In this document: in pieces, positions 1 through 4,602 of the stretch
Position numbering within the stretch: position 1 is the first letter of the stretch
How the letters are laid out: every line of letters begins with the position of its first letter
Assembly (NCBI GenBank): GCA_001795165.1
Contig: MGNS01000069.1
Span: forward strand, 4,597 to 13,245
Direction of reading: 5' to 3'
Source: Chloroflexi bacterium RBG_16_57_11
GTDB lineage: Bacteria; Chloroflexota; Anaerolineae; Anaerolineales; UBA4823
DNA: 8,649 bases
Made by a program: the position numbers and the translations under genes
The notes under the pieces: model-generated
Seen by the model: only the letters and a program-made list of their open reading frames with translations
Database searches by the model: none
Told to the model about the DNA's origin: nothing

Positions 1-231
1 TACCACTTCCATCTTATCTTCGGGGAGATAATCCACACCGCACAGGTTGGCCAGGAAATCGTCGCCGAAATCATCGCGCAACACGGTGGCGACTTCGATC
101 AGGTTTTCTGGCTGTACGACATAACCCTGATAACCTTTGCGTGTGTCCGGTGTGACCGCTTCGGGGAAGCGAGCCAGCAGTTCGTCGGTCTGAGTCAGCT
201 CCAGCGTTGGGGCAGCAGTTTGTTCGCTCAT
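1..231 (-). CDS. nuoC: NADH-quinone oxidoreductase subunit C (30 kDa subunit), N-terminal part, cut by the window edge
   Basis: The first 77 codons are present and the frame stays open to base 1. NuoC is a peripheral-arm subunit of respiratory complex I, helping to hold the quinone-reducing module on the cytoplasmic side of the membrane; it carries no cofactor. The N-terminal 20 residues are variable. Later in the fragment, residues reading LCGVDYLPEDKMEVV correspond to the conserved beginning of the 30 kDa subunit domain. The ATG at 231 is preceded by GGAGG (238-242) with a 6-nt gap, which supports this start. Only 14 nt separate it from the nuoB stop codon, so the two genes are surely cotranscribed. 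The nuoB-nuoC order is the canonical one. The recognisable stretch is short, so identification rests partly on the nuoB neighbour. Confidence 0.88.
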   Translation of the reverse strand, partial: MSEQTAAPTLELTQTDELLARFPEAVTPDTRKGYQGYVVQPENLIEVATVLRDDFGDDFLANLCGVDYLPEDKMEVV

Positions 232-245
232 CTTCTTCCTCCAGG

Positions 246-920
246 TCAGGTTTGCTCAGCCAACGGTGCGGCCTCGACGGGTTGCTCTTCGGCAGGAGGC
301 CTCAGTGTCTTCTGCTTGATGATTTCATTCTGCCGCGGGTCGATGACATCTGGGCCGAGCACGGGCACCGGGATGGCCTCGATCGGCTCCTTGGCGTACC
401 AGCGAGCGGTCTTGATCGATTGCGCATCGATCTTCCGCTGCAGAGTGATCAAGCCATGCAGCAACGCCTGTGGGGTTGGCGGACAACCCGGGATATACAC
501 ATCTACCGGCACGTAACGATCGACACCCGAGACCACGTTGTAGCCCTCTTTGAACGGACCGCCTCCGGAAGCGCAGGCGCCCATCGCCACCACGTATTTC
601 GGCTCGGGCATCTGGTTGTATAGTCGGACGATCTGCGGGATCATCTTCTTGGTCACGGTGCCCGATACGATCATCATGTCCGCCTGGCGAGGGCTGGGGC
701 GCATGACTTCCATTCCAAAGCGAGCAAAGTCATACCGGCTGGCTGCCGTGCAGATCATCTCGATGGCGCAACAAGCCAGGCCAAACATCAACGGCCAGAC
801 CGAGGAGCGCCGGCCCCAGTTGTAAATTTTGTCCAGCGTGGTGATGGCGACCTGGTTTTGTAGCTCCGGGGGGATGTCAAACTTGGTCGAATTGATATTT
901 TCTCGTTTCATGTCATTCAT
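246..920 (-). CDS. nuoB: NADH-quinone oxidoreductase subunit B (complex I subunit carrying cluster N2)
   Basis: This 224-residue protein is the PSST/NuoB subunit of complex I. It holds the terminal [4Fe-4S] cluster N2, which passes electrons to quinone. The N2 ligand motifs are visible: the adjacent pair Cys50-Cys51 in GLACCAIEM, Cys116 in MGACASGG and Cys146 in YIPGCPPTPQALL. The conserved stretches ASRYDFARFG and RPSPRQADMMIVSGTVT are also intact. The Cys116-Cys146 spacing is one residue longer than in Thermus Nqo6 as I recall it, from a small loop insertion. After about residue 175 the C-terminus is a variable, Pro/Glu-rich extension. The ATG at 920 has GAGGAGA upstream (931-937) and overlaps the stop codon of the upstream iscX-like gene by 4 nt (ATGA), indicating translational coupling. 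Another in-frame ATG lies at 911 but has no better ribosome binding site. No nuoA precedes it. Confidence 0.97.
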   Translation of the reverse strand: MNDMKRENINSTKFDIPPELQNQVAITTLDKIYNWGRRSSVWPLMFGLACCAIEMICTAASRYDFARFGMEVMRPSPRQADMMIVSGTVTKKMIPQIVRLYNQMPEPKYVVAMGACASGGGPFKEGYNVVSGVDRYVPVDVYIPGCPPTPQALLHGLITLQRKIDAQSIKTARWYAKEPIEAIPVPVLGPDVIDPRQNEIIKQKTLRPPAEEQPVEAAPLAEQT

Positions 921-1120
921 AATGGATTTATCTCCTCAAGCCATTCCTGAACGATTGCCGTCAGAATTTCATCGTTCGCCAACACCGGATCATCCTCGAA
1001 CTCGGGGATTTCCAGCGTCCAATGATAGATCATCTCCAGGGATACATTTTCAAGATCTATCAGCGGATGCTGGTCGCGTAAAGCCAGGGCAATGGCAAAC
1101 GAGTCATCCCAGGTGAGCAT
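917..1120 (-). CDS. iscX: IscX-type Fe-S cluster assembly protein
   Basis: A 67-residue acidic protein closely resembling IscX (YfhJ), the small adaptor that binds the cysteine desulfurase IscS and iron and modulates Fe-S cluster assembly in the cytoplasm. Family features seen: the N-terminal W-D-D-S (residues 4-7), a P-x-x-D-L-E-N-V segment, a Trp near residue 34, the F-E-D-D-P acidic patch (41-45) followed by N-D-E-I-L, then A-I-x-x-E-W-L-E-E near the end. The frame is open further upstream to an ATG at 1195. I chose the ATG at 1120 because it gives 67 residues (E. coli IscX has 66), begins where homology begins, and lies just downstream of a strong -10 box that would fall inside the longer version. 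It overlaps nuoB by 4 nt and is the first gene of the complex I operon. No isc or suf assembly genes are in the window, so its partner must lie elsewhere. Confidence 0.85.
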   Translation of the reverse strand: MLTWDDSFAIALALRDQHPLIDLENVSLEMIYHWTLEIPEFEDDPVLANDEILTAIVQEWLEEINPL

Positions 1121-1129
1121 ATCGGATCT

Positions 1130-1159
1130 ATTATACCGCGTTCTTTGCTCAATTTTCAA
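1130..1159 (-). promoter_or_regulatory. Sigma-70 type promoter of the iscX-nuoB-nuoC operon, probably leaderless
   Basis: Read on the minus strand, TTGAAA (1154-1159) and a perfect TATAAT (1130-1135) are separated by 18 nt. Only 9 nt lie between the -10 box and the iscX ATG at 1120, so transcription should start within a few bases of the ATG or on it. This agrees with the lack of a Shine-Dalgarno sequence before this gene, in contrast to nuoB and nuoC which both have one. The -35 box lies just beside the inverted repeat at 1168-1185, so a bound protein there could block or modulate RNA polymerase. Confidence 0.75.
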
Positions 1160-1167
1160 CCTATAAA

Positions 1168-1185
1168 CGCAAATATTTGTTTGCG
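1168..1185. promoter_or_regulatory. Inverted repeat CGCAAA-N6-TTTGCG, candidate SufR-type operator
   Basis: A perfect 6-bp inverted repeat with a 6-nt spacer in the 94-bp gap between two divergent genes. It overlaps the -35 region of the regulator promoter (1181-1186) and ends 8 nt from the -35 box of the opposite promoter. The inner half-sites, CAAA-N6-TTTG, have the same geometry as the CAAC-N6-GTTG repeat described for cyanobacterial SufR, differing at one position per half-site. A second, overlapping repeat, ATATT-N8-AATAT (1173-1190), is also present and could be an alternative site. Site assignment is inference from the neighbouring SufR-like gene. Confidence 0.6.
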
Positions 1186-1208
1186 AATATAGCATTATCG
1201 GCTATAAT
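1181..1208 (+). promoter_or_regulatory. Promoter of the SufR-like regulator gene, probably leaderless
   Basis: TTGCGA (1181-1186, four of six matches to the consensus) and a perfect TATAAT (1203-1208) are 16 nt apart. Just 6 nt separate the -10 box from the ATG at 1215, so the predicted first transcribed base coincides with the A of the start codon. No Shine-Dalgarno sequence precedes the ATG, as expected for a leaderless mRNA. The -35 hexamer is embedded in the right arm of the inverted repeat at 1168-1185, a classic arrangement for autorepression. Confidence 0.7.
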
Positions 1209-1214
1209 TATGAT

Positions 1215-1865
1215 ATGAAAACCTCCCGCCAGCGAGTTTTGGAGTATGTTCAGGCGCATTACCCGGTGACCGCTGCCGATCTGAGCCAGGCGTTACGCAT
1301 GACCGAGGCGAACGCCCGCCATCACCTGGCCATCCTTCAAGGGCTCGGCCTCATACAACCAGCCGGGCAGCGCCATCCCCGGGAGAAAGGCCGTCCATCC
1401 CGGCTTTTTATGCCTTCTGAAAAATCCCTCGGTGACAACCTGGATCAGTTAGCCGCCGCCCTGCTGGAGATGGTCAAAGAGCAGGGCGACGCGTCGAATT
1501 TGGACTTTACTTTACAGGCGCTTGCTGTACGGATTGCACAACCAAATTTTTCGATGGTCGCACACCAGGATAACCGCAGTCGAAGCCTGACCCACCGGCT
1601 CACGAACGCCGTCCAACGGCTCAACCAACTGCACTACCAGGCACGCTGGGAGGCCTGGCGAGGCGCGCCCCGCCTGATCCTGGGTCACTGCCCCTACGCT
1701 GCCATTATCGATCAGCATCCCGAGCTTTGTCGCATGGATGCTTACCTGTTAGAGGATTTGGTGCAGGCGCATGCACAGCAAACCAGCAAATTGACCGCCG
1801 ACAGCAAAGGGGCCTTGCATTGTATCTTCCGAATCGAGGAAGGCCAAAAACAAAGGTCGATGTAA
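1215..1865 (+). CDS. SufR-like winged-helix transcriptional regulator with a C-terminal Fe-S cysteine motif
   Basis: This 216-residue cytoplasmic DNA-binding protein has an N-terminal winged helix (about residues 4-50: helix-turn-helix VTAADLSQALRMTEANARHH, then a recognition-helix end HLAILQGLGLI) and a wing ending in GRPSRLF (59-65). A helical middle (about 72-145) is probably for dimerisation. The C-terminal sensor segment contains HCPYAAIIDQHPELC and LHCIFRI. Cys159, Cys172 and Cys203 are spaced X12 and X30. In SufR repressors of actinobacteria, three cysteines spaced X12 and X27 hold the regulatory Fe-S cluster, so the pattern matches apart from three extra residues. The cluster-loaded form normally represses Fe-S biogenesis genes. 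Here the gene is divergent from iscX-nuoBC rather than suf genes, so regulating those and itself is the likely role. Many related ArsR/DeoR-like proteins carry a fourth cysteine between the last two; it is absent here. Alternative: a related ArsR-type sensor of another ligand. Confidence 0.78.
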   Translation: MKTSRQRVLEYVQAHYPVTAADLSQALRMTEANARHHLAILQGLGLIQPAGQRHPREKGRPSRLFMPSEKSLGDNLDQLAAALLEMVKEQGDASNLDFTLQALAVRIAQPNFSMVAHQDNRSRSLTHRLTNAVQRLNQLHYQARWEAWRGAPRLILGHCPYAAIIDQHPELCRMDAYLLEDLVQAHAQQTSKLTADSKGALHCIFRIEEGQKQRSM

Positions 1866-2042
1866 TCACTCGATAAAAATGCAAGGTGTTTGACTCAGAC
1901 CTGACGAAGTTTTTAGGTGCGTCCATACCGGTTTGTAATATAATCACTTCAAGTCTGCCTTAAAACCGTCTTATCCTCATTAAATACTTAAATGCGGGGG
2001 TAGAACAATCATCAGGTGCGGAAATTATCCAGGAGGCAATAA
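1866..2042 (+). promoter_or_regulatory. Intergenic region upstream of the lipoprotein gene, with a possible promoter
   Basis: A 177-nt, AT-richer gap. It contains a perfect TATAAT (1939-1944), but the bases 17 nt upstream (around 1916-1921) do not look like a -35 box, so the promoter call is weak. A better -35-like TTGACT lies at 1890-1895 without a matching -10 box at the right distance. The octamer TAATCACT occurs twice (1863-1870 and 1941-1948). An interrupted inverted repeat pairs CAGAC (1896-1900) and GAAGT (1906-1910) with ACTTC (1946-1950) and GTCTG (1953-1957). I see no clear terminator for the preceding regulator gene. AGGAGG at 2031-2036 is the ribosome binding site of the next gene. 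Confidence 0.35.
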
Positions 2043-3173
2043 ATGAAAAAGCGATCTCACTCCAGATCATCCAGTAACATCTGGAAGATCCCACTCACCA
2101 TGGCTATTCTCATGTTGGTCTTTGCCATGCTTAGCTGCAACATCAGCGTTGGTGATTCGGACAATTCAGCCGTCCAGACCCAGGCCGCGTTGAGCGCCCA
2201 ACAGACCATGCTTGCCATGCAAAGCGAGGGCATCAACCAGACCCTCACAGCACAGCAAGCCTTGCTCAGCGCTCAAAGCGCCCAGACCACCAACCAGGCA
2301 CAGCCGCCGACCCCCAACTTTAATGCCACGCAGGTCGCGCTGGCCTCGACCCAGACCGCTGCCTTTCCGCCCCCAACCGAGGAGGTGATCCAATCACCGG
2401 TTGCGCCTACCGTTCCACCTCCGGGTAACCCCACCGCCCCTCCGCCGCCCTCCGGTAATCTGCAGGAGATGATGAAATCTGCGAGTATTCTGGTTTATGA
2501 AGACATTGTCGTCGACCCTGCCTATACCCAGTATGTCAAAAAGACCCTGGATATGATGGGGTTGAAATATAAGTGGGATGGCAACGCCGTCGGGCGCCTT
2601 AAAGCTGACCTGCTCGGCGGAGCGCCGAACGGGCAGCCCTGGGATCTGGTCATCCTGGCGATCGAGGCGCGTGGCAACGTATCGGGAGAATATTTCGATT
2701 ACCTGATGGGTGTGCTTAACCAGGGGACTGCGGTGGTTATGGAAGCCTGGCACCTGGATGCCATCTCGCAAGGAACTGTGAGCTCGATCCTGACTCGCTG
2801 CGGTGTGGAGGTGAGAGAATACTCCACTGATTGGGGAAACATCAACGACGTGCTGATCTGGCCAATCCCCCCTGTCACGCACCCGGTGATGATCACTCCC
2901 AACAGCGGGATGAGCTTTACCAAGGGTCTGGATACCTGGATTTGGAGCGGCGACCTGGGTTCCCTGATGACACCAACCGGGCAGGGTGATGCACAACTCC
3001 TGATGAGCACCAACGCCACCTACAAAGACAGCCACGGTGTGCTCACCGTGTGCATGGGCGGGCAGATGATCCTGCAGACCTTCAGCAGCCATTCATTTAC
3101 TTTCCAGACGATGGGCCCAATGTGGGAGAATTACATAACGAACGCCCTACAGTGGCGCTTTGAGAGCGAATAA
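2043..3173 (+). CDS. Predicted lipoprotein with a Gln/Ala/Thr-rich spacer and a globular C-terminal domain, function unknown
   Basis: A 376-residue exported protein. The basic N-terminus (KKR...) is followed by a hydrophobic stretch (about 17-30) ending in AMLSC. Cys32 is the likely lipidation site, although Met at -3 is not the ideal lipobox residue. Residues about 43-137 form a low-complexity spacer, first rich in Q, A, T and S, then in proline, of the kind that holds a domain away from the membrane. From about 148 to the end is a globular domain with alternating strand-helix character: ASILVYEDIVVD, a helix YTQYVKKTLDMMGLKY, then PWDLVILAIEAR and GTAVVMEAW. This order hints at a Rossmann-like fold such as the class I amidotransferase-like or ThuA type, but I see no catalytic motif, so this is a guess. 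The start has an excellent AGGAGG with a 6-nt gap. No operon partner is evident; the next gene is convergent. Confidence 0.85.
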   Translation: MKKRSHSRSSSNIWKIPLTMAILMLVFAMLSCNISVGDSDNSAVQTQAALSAQQTMLAMQSEGINQTLTAQQALLSAQSAQTTNQAQPPTPNFNATQVALASTQTAAFPPPTEEVIQSPVAPTVPPPGNPTAPPPPSGNLQEMMKSASILVYEDIVVDPAYTQYVKKTLDMMGLKYKWDGNAVGRLKADLLGGAPNGQPWDLVILAIEARGNVSGEYFDYLMGVLNQGTAVVMEAWHLDAISQGTVSSILTRCGVEVREYSTDWGNINDVLIWPIPPVTHPVMITPNSGMSFTKGLDTWIWSGDLGSLMTPTGQGDAQLLMSTNATYKDSHGVLTVCMGGQMILQTFSSHSFTFQTMGPMWENYITNALQWRFESE

Positions 3174-3221
3174 CCAGGTCCGAAGCTTTCCCACTGAATA
3201 GAACCTCTCCAGCTTTATTTC

Positions 3222-3261
3222 AAAACAGCGCCCTGAGTCACGGTCAATGGGCGCTGTTTTT
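3222..3261 (+). terminator. Intrinsic terminator after the lipoprotein gene
   Basis: A perfect 12-bp stem pairs 3222-3233 with 3249-3260 around a 15-nt loop, with a GC-rich core (CAGCGCCC / GGGCGCTG) and a run of T at 3257-3261. It begins 48 nt after the stop codon. The opposite strand also ends the stem in a T run, so it may work in both directions. Confidence 0.85.
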
Positions 3262-3275
3262 GCTTGCCAAACCTT

Positions 3276-3320
3276 GGAAAATAAAACCAATTCCCCCTTC
3301 CGGGAGGCTGGAAGGGGGAA
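3276..3320 (-). terminator. Probable intrinsic terminator of the convergent DUF5667-like gene
   Basis: A perfect 11-bp stem pairs 3291-3301 (TTCCCCCTTCC) with 3310-3320 around an 8-nt loop. Read on the minus strand it is followed by a T-rich run, TTGGTTTTATTTT (3278-3290), and it lies 33 nt past the minus-strand stop codon. On the plus strand the downstream bases are A-rich, so its direction fits the minus-strand gene. Confidence 0.7.
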
Positions 3321-3353
3321 AATAGAGGGAGGCAGGATGAATGTTGTTGAATC

Positions 3354-4394
3354 TTAGTAGGTCAGGGGAAAACCTCCCATACGGGCGACCATGATCAAAA
3401 GGTTTTTCAGACTAGTGCCGCTACCGCTTCCACCTCTGTCATCGCCGTTGCCGTTGCTGTCGTCATCGTCGTTGTCGTCGACGTCATCGTCATTCCCATT
3501 GTCATCGTCGTCATTATCGTTGCCGTTGCCGTCATCGTCATTCCCATTGTCGTCGTCATCGTCGTTGCTATTGCTGTCGTTGTCATTGTCGTCGTCGTTG
3601 CTGTTGCTGTCGTTGTCATTGTCGTCGATGTCGTCGTCGTTGCTGTTGTTATCATTGTCATTGTCGTTGATGTCATCCTCGTTACTGTTGGCGTCGTCGT
3701 CATTCGTGTTGTCGTCGCCATTCGTTTTGCCCTCATTCGCATTGGCATTATCGTCATTCGTATTATCATCGTTCGTGTTGCCGTCGTTGCTGTTATCATC
3801 TTCGGGTTCTGGGGTCTCCGTGACGCTCGGCTCCTCGGTGACGCTAGGATCCTGGGTGGAGCCTGGTCCATCGGATCCGTGCAGCGCGGCAGCCAGTTGC
3901 TCACGGAACTTCTGCGGATCGGCCAGACCCAGCGCAACCAGGCTCAGATGTTGGCGCAATTGAATTTCAACGCCAGCAAGTTGCGCATCATCCGGGCGAG
4001 CAATTCGTAACTGTTCCACAGCCGCCAGCTGTTCTTGCAGGGATTGCTGGATTTTCTCCAGCGCCTGGGACATCGGGTCATCCGACATGCGGGCCGCCAG
4101 GCGCAAGGCATATTCCACCCGCCCGTCATAATCATCGCCGACGTTCTCTGGTACGGCCACGCCCATCTCTGCTAACGCCCTCATCTCGTCTACACGGCGC
4201 TGCGCGTGTTCCAACGCCTTTTCCAGCTTGTCCATAGAGCTGACCGACAGTCCCAACGCTACACTCTCACCCAGGGTCTTGACGGGATACAACGCATCCG
4301 TCGGCAGGCTTTCCTGTGCTGCAGAGGCGGTCGCTGCGACGCCTCCAAATACCAGTGCTAATGTAATCAAAACCGCAATCAACTTGGTGTACAT
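3354..4394 (-). CDS. Secreted DUF5667-like protein with a long Asp/Asn-rich tail
   Basis: A 346-residue exported protein in three parts. Residues 1-25 are a signal peptide ending in ATASA, with cleavage likely before AQESLP. Residues about 30-175 are helical and begin with LPTDALYPVKTLGESVALGL, then helices containing ALEHAQRRVDEMRAL. This resembles DUF5667, a domain found in bacterial exported proteins whose function I do not know. After a short Thr/Pro/Glu linker, residues about 199-319 are almost only Asp and Asn with some Ser and Gly. This strongly acidic, presumably disordered tail might bind calcium or other cations, but no exact EF-hand or RTX motif stands out. The C-terminus then turns Gly/Ser-rich and ends with a short hydrophobic segment, SLKNLLIMVARMGGFPLTY. 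The start has AAAGGAG (4404-4410) 9 nt upstream. The gene is divergent from the macroglobulin gene, which also acts outside the cytoplasm. Confidence 0.85.
   Translation of the reverse strand: MYTKLIAVLITLALVFGGVAATASAAQESLPTDALYPVKTLGESVALGLSVSSMDKLEKALEHAQRRVDEMRALAEMGVAVPENVGDDYDGRVEYALRLAARMSDDPMSQALEKIQQSLQEQLAAVEQLRIARPDDAQLAGVEIQLRQHLSLVALGLADPQKFREQLAAALHGSDGPGSTQDPSVTEEPSVTETPEPEDDNSNDGNTNDDNTNDDNANANEGKTNGDDNTNDDDANSNEDDINDNDNDNNSNDDDIDDNDNDSNSNDDDNDNDSNSNDDDDDNGNDDDGNGNDNDDDDNGNDDDVDDNDDDDSNGNGDDRGGSGSGTSLKNLLIMVARMGGFPLTY
3561..3626 (-). repeat. Two tandem 33-bp units inside the Asp/Asn-rich tail
   Basis: Two adjacent 33-bp units differ at only a few positions and encode the same 11 residues, DDNDNDSNSND, twice (residues 257-267 and 268-278). 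They sit in a wider region (about 3435-3800) of imperfect GAY/AAY codon repeats, in which blocks such as NGNDDD also recur. Near identity at DNA level indicates recent duplication by slippage or unequal recombination, so copy number may vary among strains. Confidence 0.8.
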
Positions 4395-4602
4395 CGCTAA
4401 TTACTCCTTTATACGTATCATGGTCAAGATTGTACGCTTATATACATTAAGACGATACCAGGAGCCGGGAGATACGGCTTATAAAGGAACTAATTTCTTC
4501 CTCTTGTCGTCATCTCACCAAACAGGAGCACCTTACGCCGCCCGGTAACTTAACGGAAAGATCCGACCAAAATTGTAGACAACCGTAAACCAGGAGGAGC
4601 CC
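4395..4602. other. Divergent intergenic region between the DUF5667-like and macroglobulin genes
   Basis: A 208-nt gap that must hold the 5' signals of both flanking genes. AAAGGAG (4404-4410) serves the minus-strand gene and AGGAGGAG (4592-4599) the plus-strand gene. An 8-bp palindrome ATACGTAT lies at 4411-4418. Possible -10 boxes are TACAAT on the minus strand near 4429-4434 and TATAAA on the plus strand at 4480-4485, but neither has a convincing -35 partner, so I call no promoter. I found no small gene or RNA structure here. Confidence 0.4.

Noticed and set aside
207..623. Plus-strand open frames opposite nuoB
   Set aside because: nuoB is unmistakable on the minus strand; these frames are Arg/Ser-rich shadows.
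1121..1195. Extension of the iscX-like gene to the upstream ATG at 1195
   Set aside because: The extra 25 residues show no IscX similarity, and the -10 and -35 boxes lie inside them; the shorter form matches the family length.
1896..1957. Interrupted inverted repeat as a terminator or riboswitch after the regulator gene
   Set aside because: The arms are two 5-bp blocks with unequal spacing and a long loop, there is no following T run, and no known riboswitch core is visible.
2394..3092. Minus-strand 232-codon open frame opposite the lipoprotein gene
   Set aside because: It has no ribosome binding site or recognisable domain and lies fully inside a gene with a strong start and export signal.
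3435..3800. CRISPR array or minisatellite origin
   Set aside because: The repeats are in-frame codon repeats within a coding sequence and lack regular unique spacers.
3407..3937. Minus-strand 176-codon frame rich in Thr and Met
   Set aside because: It is the same-strand alternative frame through the GAY/AAY repeats, with no independent start signal.
3391..3963. Plus-strand open frame of 190 codons rich in Ser and Leu
   Set aside because: It is the antisense shadow of the Asp/Asn codon repeats of the minus-strand gene, which has a signal peptide, a recognisable domain and a ribosome binding site.
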